From the NCBI RefSeq assembly GCF_004336745.1, contig NZ_SJXD01000011.1:744001-808000 (forward strand): a stretch of DNA of 64,000 bases. The letters are read 5' to 3'. Every line of letters starts with the position of its first letter. The stretch's first letter is position 1. This DNA comes from Roseococcus sp. SYP-B2431. GTDB taxonomy: Bacteria > Pseudomonadota > Alphaproteobacteria > Acetobacterales > Acetobacteraceae. This document shows positions 24,187-31,818 of this stretch, one piece after another. Below the pieces are notes generated by a model. The model was not told the DNA's origin. It made no database searches and was given only the letters and a program-made list of their open reading frames with translations. Made by a program: the position numbers and the translations under genes.

Positions 24187-26430
24187 TCAAGCCGCCTCCC
24201 AGGCCCGCCGGAGCGCCTCGCCGAGATTCCGCCCGAAGCGCGGCGCGTCGCAGAGCGGCGAGACCGCCATGCGCTCCCGCAAGGTGGCGCGAAGGGCGGC
24301 GAGCGCCTCCGGATCGGCGGCGCGGGCGATGGCCTGGGTCACATAGCCGTCCTCGTCGAAGGCCGCCCAGTCCTGCAGGCCGAGATTGGACAGGTGCGAG
24401 AAGGCATGGCGCGCGGCGAAGCTGCCGCCCGTCAGCGTGAGCACCGGAACGCCCATCCACAGGGATTCGCAGACGGTCAGCCCGCCATTGTAGGGAAAGG
24501 GATCGAGCGAGATATCGATGTCGCCATAGGCGGCCAGCAGATCCGCATGCGGGACCGCGCCGTGGAGATCCATCCGGTCCGGCGGCAGGCCCAGGGACTT
24601 CGCGCGCTCGACGAAGGCGTCCCGCGTCCGCGGGTCGCCCAGGGCATGGGTGCGCAGGACGAGCCGGCTGCCCGGCACCGCCGCCAGGATCCGCGCCCAG
24701 CAGGTCAGAACCCGTGACGTGATCTTGGCCATGTTGTTGTAGCAGCCGAAGGTTGCGCGGCCGCGCCGCAGCAGCGGCGGCGGCACCACCGGCGGCCCGT
24801 AGGAGGGCGGATCGTAGCAGACATAGCCGTCCGGCAGGCGCAGGAGTCGCTCGCCGTAGTTCGGCTCGAAGCCCTCCGGCGTCTCCCAGCGATCGGTGAC
24901 CAGCCAGTCGATGTTCGGCACGCCGGTCGTCGCCGATTGCGAGCCGACCCATTTGATCTGCACGGGCGCGCAGCGGTGCCGCAGCACGCGAATCCGGCCC
25001 CCGAGCCCGTGCCCGCCCAGATCCACGAGGATGTCCAGCTTCTCCGCGCGAAGGTTCTCCACCAGCGGGAGCTCGCCCATGGCGGGGTCGAGGGCGACCC
25101 ATCGGTCAGCCCTGGCCCGATACCGCTGCGCCAGCGGCCCCGGCCGGTCGCCCAGGGAGAGGAAGACCAGCTCGAACCCGTCGCGCGGCAGGTTCTCGAC
25201 GCCGGCCAAGGTGAACCAGCCGACCGGATGCGTCCCGAAGTTGGACGAGAGGAAGCCGACCCTCAAACGGCCGGCCGAGGCGCGCGGCGCCGGGCTCCAG
25301 GGCTCCAGCTTGTCCGACAGATGCGCATGCAGCCGGTCCGCCACCGTCCGCAGCCGGGCCGGCTCGGCTTGCTCCGGATGGTAGGGCCCCACGCTGCAGA
25401 GCCGCAGCATCAGCTCGTTCTCACCGCCGGCGGCTTGCGCTGAGGCCATGGCCTCTTCCTGCCGGCCCTGCGACACCTGAACGAGCGCCAGCGTGGCCTG
25501 GCCGCGATAGTCGGAGCCCAGATCCCGCATGGCCCGCCGCAGCACGTCCTCCGCCTCGGCGAAGCGATGCGTGCGAAGCAACTGCTCGCCCAGGGCCACG
25601 CGCAGCTTGCGCTCGTTTGGCAGGAGGCGCACGGCCCGCTCGAAAATGTCGAGCGCGTCCTTGTGCTGGCGCTGGCGCCCCAGGGAATGACCGAGACCAC
25701 TCAGGATCTGGCCGTCATCCGGCGCCAGCGCCTCGGCGAGGCGCCATTGCGGCAGCGCCGCGCCATGGCCCTCGGCGGCCTCGATCAGGCTGGCGAGCCC
25801 CGCGACCCGGGCGGCAGCCAGAGGGTCCGCCGCCAATGCGGCCTCCGCCATCCTACGCGCTCCGGCGGCGCCATGCAGGGAGACCAGCGCTTCGGCCCAG
25901 ATCAGCCCCGCCTGGCCCAGCTCCGGCTCTCGGGCGAGCACCTCGTCGGCGATGGCGGCGGCGCGATCCGCGGACCCGTTCTCGCGCAGCGTCCGGGCAT
26001 ATTCGAGCGCGATGCCGCTGTCCTCCGGCGCATGCAGCATGGCCTCAGCCAGCAGCATCTCCGCTCTGGCGAGCTCGCCGCCCTGACGCTCTAGGAGGCC
26101 GAGCCCGGACAGCGCCGCGACATGGCCGGGCGCCCGCATCAGCGCCGCTTCGTAGCCCCTGCGTGCCGCGGCAGGATCGCCGCGCAGATGCGCGAGCCGG
26201 CCCAGGCGGAAATGCGCCTCGGCCAGATGGGGCAGCGATCCCTGGGCCTTGTGGAGATGCGGCGCGGCCTCCTCGAGGCGGCCCAGATCCATCAGCGCCA
26301 TGCCGAGGTTGAGTGCCGCCAGCGCATGCTCCGGCTCCCGGTCGAGCGCAGCCGCCAGCAGCGGCACGGCCGAATCCGTCCGGCCGGCGCGGAGCTCATC
26401 CAGGCCCGCGTCGAATTCGGCCAGCCGCAT
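24187..26430 (-). CDS. TPR-containing GT41 (O-GlcNAc-transferase-like) glycosyltransferase, probable flagellin glycosyltransferase
   Basis: A 747-residue soluble protein. Residues 1 to about 340 are tetratricopeptide repeats (pattern A-L-N-L-G-M-A-L...G-R-L-E-E-A), and about 375-747 form a GT41 catalytic region. Diagnostic pieces are F-G-T-H-P-V-G with His401, P-V-Q-I-K-W-V-G-S near 470, F-G-C-Y-N-N-M-A-K-I with Lys569, and L-D-P-F-P-Y-N-G-G-L-T-V-C-E-S-L-W-M-G. These align with the OGT UDP-binding elements as I know them. Its place three genes from flagellin and its domain plan match FlmG-type flagellin glycosyltransferases of Caulobacter, so it likely O-glycosylates flagellin in the cytoplasm. 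The sugar donor is unknown. The gene follows the TPR-methyltransferase with a two-base gap. Confidence 0.85.
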   Translation of the reverse strand: MRLAEFDAGLDELRAGRTDSAVPLLAAALDREPEHALAALNLGMALMDLGRLEEAAPHLHKAQGSLPHLAEAHFRLGRLAHLRGDPAAARRGYEAALMRAPGHVAALSGLGLLERQGGELARAEMLLAEAMLHAPEDSGIALEYARTLRENGSADRAAAIADEVLAREPELGQAGLIWAEALVSLHGAAGARRMAEAALAADPLAAARVAGLASLIEAAEGHGAALPQWRLAEALAPDDGQILSGLGHSLGRQRQHKDALDIFERAVRLLPNERKLRVALGEQLLRTHRFAEAEDVLRRAMRDLGSDYRGQATLALVQVSQGRQEEAMASAQAAGGENELMLRLCSVGPYHPEQAEPARLRTVADRLHAHLSDKLEPWSPAPRASAGRLRVGFLSSNFGTHPVGWFTLAGVENLPRDGFELVFLSLGDRPGPLAQRYRARADRWVALDPAMGELPLVENLRAEKLDILVDLGGHGLGGRIRVLRHRCAPVQIKWVGSQSATTGVPNIDWLVTDRWETPEGFEPNYGERLLRLPDGYVCYDPPSYGPPVVPPPLLRRGRATFGCYNNMAKITSRVLTCWARILAAVPGSRLVLRTHALGDPRTRDAFVERAKSLGLPPDRMDLHGAVPHADLLAAYGDIDISLDPFPYNGGLTVCESLWMGVPVLTLTGGSFAARHAFSHLSNLGLQDWAAFDEDGYVTQAIARAADPEALAALRATLRERMAVSPLCDAPRFGRNLGEALRRAWEAA

Positions 26431-26432
26431 TG

Positions 26433-27881
26433 TCAGTGGCCCGGCGCCGCGAGGACGATATAGCCCCTCACCGGCTCGCCGTTCTCGAACCGCAGGACCT
26501 CCTCGCGGAAGCCGATCGCGACCAGGCCCGCCTGCGACAGCGCCGAGCGGACATATTCAGCGCTCTGCTGGTAACGGGCGTTGCGGGTGAGCACCCAGCC
26601 CGTGCCCGGCTCGCCCGCCTCGATGCTGAACAGGAGGCAGCCGCCCGGAGCGAGGCGGCACCGGGCCGCGGCAAGGACCTCCTCCAGCGCGCCAAAGTAG
26701 CAGAGCAGGTCGGCCATGAGGATCGCCGCATATCGCGTCCCATCCTCTCGCAGCGCGGTCAGGACATCGGCGCGACGCAGCTCCGTGTAGACCTGCTTCC
26801 CGCCTGCGGCTTCGAGCATGCGCGGCGAGAGGTCCACGCCGACCAGCCGGCCGCCCAGAAGGTCGTACAGCACGGCTCCCATGAGGCCGGTGCCGCAGCC
26901 GAGGTCCAGCACATCGCCGAGCCGGGCACGGCCCTGGGCGACATCGGGGAGATGCGCCTCGAGTATGCGGAGCATGACGCCCGGGATCCGATAGCCCAGC
27001 GAGAAGAGCGATTCTTCGAACCGCGCCGCGAAGCCATCGAAGACCTCGGTCACGTATTGCTCGCTCGCCCGGTCGCCTTCCGCCGGCCGCGCACCCACCG
27101 CGACCGCCAGATGCCTCAGATAAGCATTCCCGGGCTCCAGCGCGGAGGCCTCGGCATAGGCCTCGCCAGCCCGGTCGGTGAGGCCGAGGCGATGATAGGC
27201 CTGGCCGAGCATGGACCAGAGCGCGCTGTCCGGAGCCGCGGCGAGCGCCGCCTCCAGCATGCCGGCGGCGCGCTGGGCGTCGCCGGCGAGGATGGCGTTC
27301 TGCGCGCGCAGCACGACGAGGCCGCGCGGCTTGCCGGACAGCCCCTCCGCGAGGGCATAGAGCTCCTCGGCCGCTTCGTGGCGATTGGCCCGCATGAAGC
27401 CCATGGCCAGCATGGCCGCAGCCAGGGCGCTGCCCGGCTGCGCCTCGAAGACCTGGTGAAAGAAGAACAGCGCCTCGTCGTGACGGCCCGCCTCGGAAAG
27501 GCAGGTGGCGAGAAGGGTCTTGGCCTCCAAGCTGCCGGGATCCGCCATCACGGCGGCCGCGGCGTCGTCCAGGCCACCCCGCGCATCGTTGTTGCCGCGC
27601 CGGATCCGCGCGCGCAGCAGGCGCAGCATGCCGTCCGCCCCACGGGCGGCGAGCGCGGTGTCGGCGGCGCGGAGCGCCTCCTCCGTGCGGCCCGCCTCCA
27701 GCAGCGCCTCAGCCAGGAGACCGAAGGCTTCGGGCGGTGCCTCGGGCACGAGGACCGCCCGCTCCAGCATCAGAAGGGCTTCCGCGGTGCGGCGCGCGCT
27801 CAGCATGTCGCGGCCGCGGTCGAGCAGCCGCGAGACGACGGCGGGATCGGCGGCCTGCCTGGCGGCGGCGAGGGTTTGCAT
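26433..27881 (-). CDS. TPR-methyltransferase fusion in the flagellin locus
   Basis: A 482-residue protein with about seven TPR-like helical repeats (residues 1 to about 240) followed by a class I SAM-dependent methyltransferase domain. The SAM motif V-L-D-L-G-C-G-T-G is near residue 323, G-V-D-L-S-P-R-M-L is the second strand, and A-D-L-L-C-Y-F-G the post-II motif. I start at the ATG at 27881 because GAGGAGG lies seven bases upstream; a start at 27902 would run into flaF. It lies between flaF and the GT41 gene and may modify the flagellin-linked glycan or flagellin itself. The target is inferred from position; the domain architecture is directly visible. Confidence 0.82.
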   Translation of the reverse strand: MQTLAAARQAADPAVVSRLLDRGRDMLSARRTAEALLMLERAVLVPEAPPEAFGLLAEALLEAGRTEEALRAADTALAARGADGMLRLLRARIRRGNNDARGGLDDAAAAVMADPGSLEAKTLLATCLSEAGRHDEALFFFHQVFEAQPGSALAAAMLAMGFMRANRHEAAEELYALAEGLSGKPRGLVVLRAQNAILAGDAQRAAGMLEAALAAAPDSALWSMLGQAYHRLGLTDRAGEAYAEASALEPGNAYLRHLAVAVGARPAEGDRASEQYVTEVFDGFAARFEESLFSLGYRIPGVMLRILEAHLPDVAQGRARLGDVLDLGCGTGLMGAVLYDLLGGRLVGVDLSPRMLEAAGGKQVYTELRRADVLTALREDGTRYAAILMADLLCYFGALEEVLAAARCRLAPGGCLLFSIEAGEPGTGWVLTRNARYQQSAEYVRSALSQAGLVAIGFREEVLRFENGEPVRGYIVLAAPGH

Positions 27882-27892
27882 CCTGGTCCTCC

Positions 27893-28237
27893 TCAGGCCC
27901 ACAGGGCCGCTGCGATCTGCTCGTTGATCTCGATGATGAGATCCGTGTCAGGACTTTCCGCGTCGCACTCGCGGAGAACCGAACGGGCCAGCGAGGCGAT
28001 CTGGGCCCGGAGCGGGACGGGAAGCCGGTTGCTCGGGTCGATCACGGCGGCCAGCACCGCATCCCAGAGGCGGCGGTTGTCGGCCAGGGCCCGCGCGAGG
28101 ACGACGGGGTTCTCGTTGTCCATCGCCTCCCGCAGGGCGCGCGTGGCACGGCCATAGACCTCGGCCTCCATCTGCTTGGGCGTCAGCCGGCGGCGGTAGC
28201 TTCCGGCGACGGCGGCGGAACTGCTGGCGTAGGACAT
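27893..28237 (-). CDS. flaF: Flagellar biosynthesis regulator FlaF
   Basis: A 114-residue alpha-helical protein of the FlaF family, which in alphaproteobacteria is required for flagellin synthesis or secretion and acts opposite FlbT. Recognisable elements are Y-x-x-A-T-R-A-L-R-E-A, the N-R-R-L-W-D-A-V segment at about residue 55, and L-P-x-x-L-R-A-Q-I-A-S-L-A. It lies directly downstream of flagellin on the same strand. FlbT, its usual partner, is not in the window. Confidence 0.9.
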   Translation of the reverse strand: MSYASSSAAVAGSYRRRLTPKQMEAEVYGRATRALREAMDNENPVVLARALADNRRLWDAVLAAVIDPSNRLPVPLRAQIASLARSVLRECDAESPDTDLIIEINEQIAAALWA

Positions 28238-28330
28238 GGGACGGGTTCCTCCATCATGGGGGACTGGGCGAGCGGCGGCGGCTAGCCGGAGAGGGAAAGT
28301 GGGCGGCCTCCTGCCAGCCCGGGGTCGTCA

Positions 28331-29236
28331 TCAGCGGAAGAGGGACAGCAGGACCTGCGGTGCCTGGTTGGCGATGCCCAGCGCCTGGCTGCCCAGCTGC
28401 TGGCGGATCTGCAGCGACTGCAGCCGCGCCGATTCCTTCGCCAGATCCGCGTCGATCAGCGCGCCCATGCCCGCCTCCTGCGCGTCCATCTTCGCCTTGT
28501 TGAAGTTGATCTGGCTGTCCACGTACTTGCTGTAGCTGCCGAGGTTGTTCATCGCGGTCAGCGTGTTGTTGATCGCGACGTTCACCGCGCCCCCCGTGGT
28601 CAGGGCCGCGCCGAAGCTGCTGATGGCACCGGCCAGCGTGGTGCCGGCCGCCACGCCGCCGGTGGTCATGCCCAAGGCCGTCAGCGCCGTGAATCCGGCC
28701 TCGCCGTTGATTCCCTTGGAGGCGATCTTGGCGAAGGAATAGGACGCCCCCTCCCCGTTCCGCACGGTCCTGACCTCGCCGAGCGTCGTGCCCGTCGCGG
28801 TGGCATCCGCCGAGGTGTTGAGCATGGACTGGCCGTTATAGGTCGTGTCCGTCACGAAGTTGGAGATCTGGCTGAACTTCTCCTTCAGCGCGGACATGTA
28901 CTGGCTGCGCTGGGCCGGCGTGATGTTCGCGTCCGAGAGCGCGACGATGGTCGACTTCACGTCCTTCAGGGCATTCGAGATGTTCTCGAGGCCGGTGCGC
29001 GTGGTGTCGAGCAGGCCCTTGATGCCGCCGAGCTGCTGGTTGGCAGAGGTGGTGGAGGCCAGGTCGCCACGGATGCGCTCGGCCACCGCATAGGCGGCGC
29101 CGTCGTCCCGCGCATCGGCCACGCGATAGCCGGTGGAGATGCGCTTCTGCGTCGTCTCCATCTCGGCGCTGGTCTTGTTGAGCGACTGGAGCGCCACCAT
29201 CGCGCCCATATTGGTGTTCACGGAATTGAGCGACAT
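28331..29236 (-). CDS. Flagellin
   Basis: A 301-residue short flagellin. The N-terminal D0/D1 helix starts S-L-N-S-V-N-T-N and includes R-I-S-T-G-Y-R-V; the C-terminal helix contains Q-I-N-F-N-K-A-K-M-D and ends L-S-L-F-R. The middle domain is very short and Ser/Thr/Gly-rich (about residues 140-230), supplying possible O-glycosylation sites. No signal peptide is present, as expected for type III export. The ribosome site AAAGGA is seven bases before the ATG, and a strong palindrome lies just upstream of it in the leader. The gene is followed by flaF, a TPR-methyltransferase and a GT41 glycosyltransferase. Confidence 0.96.
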   Translation of the reverse strand: MSLNSVNTNMGAMVALQSLNKTSAEMETTQKRISTGYRVADARDDGAAYAVAERIRGDLASTTSANQQLGGIKGLLDTTRTGLENISNALKDVKSTIVALSDANITPAQRSQYMSALKEKFSQISNFVTDTTYNGQSMLNTSADATATGTTLGEVRTVRNGEGASYSFAKIASKGINGEAGFTALTALGMTTGGVAAGTTLAGAISSFGAALTTGGAVNVAINNTLTAMNNLGSYSKYVDSQINFNKAKMDAQEAGMGALIDADLAKESARLQSLQIRQQLGSQALGIANQAPQVLLSLFR

Positions 29237-29258
29237 GGTCTTTTTCCTTTGCCTGTTG

Positions 29259-29286
29259 GCCTCCCCCGAATTCCGGGGGCGGAGGC
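29259..29286 (-). promoter_or_regulatory. Stem-loop in the flagellin leader
   Basis: A 28-base imperfect palindrome, outer arms GCCTCC/GGAGGC and centre GAATTC, ends 22 bases before the flagellin ATG, directly upstream of the AAAGGA ribosome site. A structured 5' leader is the type of target through which FlbT controls flagellin mRNA in Caulobacter; whether this stem does so is a guess. It could alternatively be a repressor dyad. Confidence 0.5.
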
Positions 29287-29338
29287 ATCCTGGGCGTCGG
29301 GAAGTTAAGGAAGCCTTACGGCTCCCGCCTTTTTCCGC

Positions 29339-29929
29339 TCATCGCGGATCCGTGGCGTAGCGGCCCGGCTCCGGAAGCGCCGCGCCGCGCTTGCGCCCCA
29401 GCAGCGCCAGGCTCGCCGTCGTGCCGACCAGATCGGCGAATTCCAGCAGCGGCCGATAGTGCTCGCGGCCCCAGAAATCATGGATGGCGATCACGCCTTC
29501 TGGCGCCAGGCGTTCCAGCGCGGCCAGCGCGCAGGCCACGCGGAATCGGCCGTCGACCAGCACGAGGCCCGGCGCGGGGCAAAGCCCCCACGGCGCATTC
29601 CAATAGAGCGGCCCGTCGGCATAGCGCGCGGGATCGCGTGGCCAGCCCCAGGGGCCGACCGGGCCCAGGTCCGCGCGAACGCCCTGCCAGCGGCCCGATG
29701 CGGCCGCCCCGACGCAGCCGGGCTCCGCCCTCAGGCGCGATAGCCATTGCGGATCGGATTCGACCGAGATCAGCGGTCCGCCCAGCTCTTCCAGGAGGAG
29801 AAGGGTGCTGCCGCCGCAGCCGAATTCCACGGCCGATTCCACACCGGCCGCCGCGTAACGCAGCAGCCGCTGCTCGGCGGGCGACATCGCCGGCTGAAGG
29901 CCGGCGGCGGAGAAGGGAGCATCCAGCAT
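29339..29929 (-). CDS. Class I SAM-methyltransferase-like protein upstream of flagellin
   Basis: A 196-residue protein with a nucleotide-binding-like start V-E-F-G-C-G-G-S-T at about residue 36, the second-strand S-V-E-S-D-P-Q-W-L, and V-D-G-R-F-R-V-A-C-A-L followed by I-A-I-H-D-F-W. This is the layout of a small class I methyltransferase-like group often found in polysaccharide clusters. It lies on the same strand, 102 bases before flagellin. It may take part in flagellar glycan modification or surface polysaccharide synthesis; no substrate can be assigned. Catalytic activity is not certain. Confidence 0.65.
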   Translation of the reverse strand: MLDAPFSAAGLQPAMSPAEQRLLRYAAAGVESAVEFGCGGSTLLLLEELGGPLISVESDPQWLSRLRAEPGCVGAAASGRWQGVRADLGPVGPWGWPRDPARYADGPLYWNAPWGLCPAPGLVLVDGRFRVACALAALERLAPEGVIAIHDFWGREHYRPLLEFADLVGTTASLALLGRKRGAALPEPGRYATDPR

Positions 29930-29996
29930 TCTGCGGGTCCAATCCTGTCTGTCGCCAGGATGGGCCCGCGAAGCTTAACGCATCGCTAAGACGCGA

Positions 29997-31715
29997 TCAG
30001 ATATCCGCATAGACATGCGTTTCCTCCCGGGCGCCCGGCTGCGTCACCGCGCCGGCCCGCGCCGGACCCACGGTCTGCGCGTATTTCCAGAGCACGCCCG
30101 AGTTGAAGTTGTGCGCGCGCGGCTTCCATTCGGCTCGGCGCCGCGCCAGCTCCGCCTCGTCCAGCTCCACGTCGATCGTGCCGGCCTGCGCGTCGATGAC
30201 GATCCTGTCGCCGTTCCGCAGCAGGCCGATGGTTCCGCCGACGGCGGCCTCCGGACCCACATGGCCGATGCAGAATCCGCGCGTGGCGCCCGAGAAGCGG
30301 CCGTCGGTGATGAGCGCGACCTTGTCGCCCATGCCCTGCCCGTAGATGGCGCTGGTCGTGCTCAGCATCTCGCGCATCCCCGGGCCGCCCTTGGGCCCCT
30401 CGTAGCGGATGACGATCACGTCGCCCGGCTTGTAGGCGCGCGCGTCGACGGCGGCGAAGGCGTCCTCCTCGCAGTCGAAGCAGAGCGCCGTGCCCTCGAA
30501 GCGCAGCTTCTCCATGCCGGCGATCTTCACGATCGCCCCATCGGGCGCCAGATTGCCGAAGAGCGCCACGACACCGCCGATCTGGCTGATCGGATCGGAG
30601 ACGGGGCGCACGACGTCCTGGTTCTTCGGGAAGACCACCTCGGCGTGGTTCTCCGCCAGGGTCTTGCCGGTGACGGTCATGCAGTCGCCATGCAGCAGGC
30701 CGCCCTCGAGCAGCGCCTTGATGATGACGGGGACGCCACCGATCTTGTGCACGTCCAGCGCCACATACTTCCCGCCCGGCTTGAGGTCGGCGATATGGGG
30801 CGTGTCGCGCATCAGCCGCGCCACCTCCTCCAGGGGAAAATCGATCCCGCATTCATTGGCGATGGCCGGTAGGTGCAGCCCCGCATTGGTGGACCCGCCC
30901 GTGGCGCCCACGATTCGCGCCGCGTTCTCCAGCGCCTTGCGCGTCACGATGTCGCGCGGGCGGAGCTGGTTGCGGACGAGGTCCACCACCGCGAATCCGC
31001 TGCGATAGGCGTATTCGTCCCGCTCGGTGTCGGGCGCCGGCGCGCCGGCCGAATAGGGCAGCGCGAGGCCGATCACCTCGGAGATGCAGGCCATGGTATT
31101 GGCGGTGAACTGCCCGCCGCAGGCGCCCGCGCCCGGGCAGGCATGCTCCTCCAGCTCCTGCAGCTCCTCGTCGGACATGTTGCCGGCCGCGTGCTGACCC
31201 ACCGCCTCGAAGACGTCGAGCACGGTCACGTCGCGGCCGTGGTGGCGGCCGGGCATGATGGAGCCGCCGTAGAGGAAGACGCTGGGCACGTTCAGGCGCA
31301 GCATCACCATCATCATGCCGGGCAGCGTCTTGTCGCAGCCGGCGATGCCCACCAGCGCGTCGTAGCAATGGCCGCGCATGGTGAGCTCGACGGAATCGGC
31401 GATCACCTCGCGCGAGACCAGCGAGGACTTCATCCCCTGATGGCCCATGGCGATGCCGTCGGTCACCGTGATGGTGGTGAACTCGCGGGGCGCGGCGCCG
31501 GCGGCGGCCACGCCGCGCTTGGCGGCCTGCGCCTGGCGGCTGAGGGCGATGTTGCAGGGCGCGGCCTCGTTCCAGCAGGAGGCGACGCCCACCAGCGGGC
31601 TTGCGATCTCCTCGCGGGTCATGCCCATCGCGAAGTAGTAGCTGCGGTGCGGCGCGCGCTCCGGCCCGACGCTCACATGGCGGCTCGGCAGCCGCGACTT
31701 GTCCCAGGTGGTCAT
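29997..31715 (-). CDS. ilvD: Dihydroxy-acid dehydratase
   Basis: A 572-residue Fe-S enzyme converting 2,3-dihydroxy-isovalerate or -methylvalerate to the 2-keto acids in valine and isoleucine synthesis. The start at 31715 (ATG, upstream AAGGGGAAC) gives M-T-T-W-D-K-S-R-L-P-S-R-H-V, the usual opening. Cluster or active-site cysteines occur in S-C-W-N-E-A-A-P-C-N, A-G-C-D-K-T-L-P-G and A-C-P-G-A-G-A-C-G-G. D-G-R-F-S-G-A-T-R-G-F is in the C-terminal half. It is a distinct paralogue of the sugar-acid dehydratase at 1276-2997. It stands downstream of valS, separated by two hairpins. Confidence 0.95.
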   Translation of the reverse strand: MTTWDKSRLPSRHVSVGPERAPHRSYYFAMGMTREEIASPLVGVASCWNEAAPCNIALSRQAQAAKRGVAAAGAAPREFTTITVTDGIAMGHQGMKSSLVSREVIADSVELTMRGHCYDALVGIAGCDKTLPGMMMVMLRLNVPSVFLYGGSIMPGRHHGRDVTVLDVFEAVGQHAAGNMSDEELQELEEHACPGAGACGGQFTANTMACISEVIGLALPYSAGAPAPDTERDEYAYRSGFAVVDLVRNQLRPRDIVTRKALENAARIVGATGGSTNAGLHLPAIANECGIDFPLEEVARLMRDTPHIADLKPGGKYVALDVHKIGGVPVIIKALLEGGLLHGDCMTVTGKTLAENHAEVVFPKNQDVVRPVSDPISQIGGVVALFGNLAPDGAIVKIAGMEKLRFEGTALCFDCEEDAFAAVDARAYKPGDVIVIRYEGPKGGPGMREMLSTTSAIYGQGMGDKVALITDGRFSGATRGFCIGHVGPEAAVGGTIGLLRNGDRIVIDAQAGTIDVELDEAELARRRAEWKPRAHNFNSGVLWKYAQTVGPARAGAVTQPGAREETHVYADI

Positions 31716-31761
31716 TGGCGTTCCCCTTGCTGACGCCAGGAAACCCCATTTCACCGGAGAT

Positions 31762-31782
31762 GCAAGAACCTGAGGTTCTTGC
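31762..31782. terminator. 9-bp hairpin between valS and ilvD
   Basis: GCAAGAACC and GGTTCTTGC pair perfectly around TGA at 31771-31773. It is the second of two hairpins in the 103-base gap after valS and may stop valS transcription before ilvD or act as a REP-like element. Confidence 0.45.
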
Positions 31783-31791
31783 CGGGGTGTT

Positions 31792-31810
31792 CGAGGGGCG
31801 GAGCCCCTCG
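31792..31810. terminator. 8-bp hairpin just after valS
   Basis: CGAGGGGC and GCCCCTCG pair perfectly around GGA, eight bases past the valS stop on the reverse strand. The T-rich tract ATCTTTT lies on the plus-strand 3' side, so the terminator polarity fits the plus strand better than valS. With its neighbour it forms a two-hairpin unit. Confidence 0.45.
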
Positions 31811-31818
31811 ATCTTTTC

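Noticed and set aside
24187-24720. Possible split or frameshift in the GT41 gene because several frames are open here
   Set aside because: The GT41 frame runs without break from its TPR repeats through the final helices; the other frames lack family motifs.
29315-29322. Sigma-28-like -10 box (GCCGTAAG on the reverse strand) upstream of flagellin
   Set aside because: Only a partial match to GCCGATAA and no -35 element at the right distance; too weak to annotate as a promoter.
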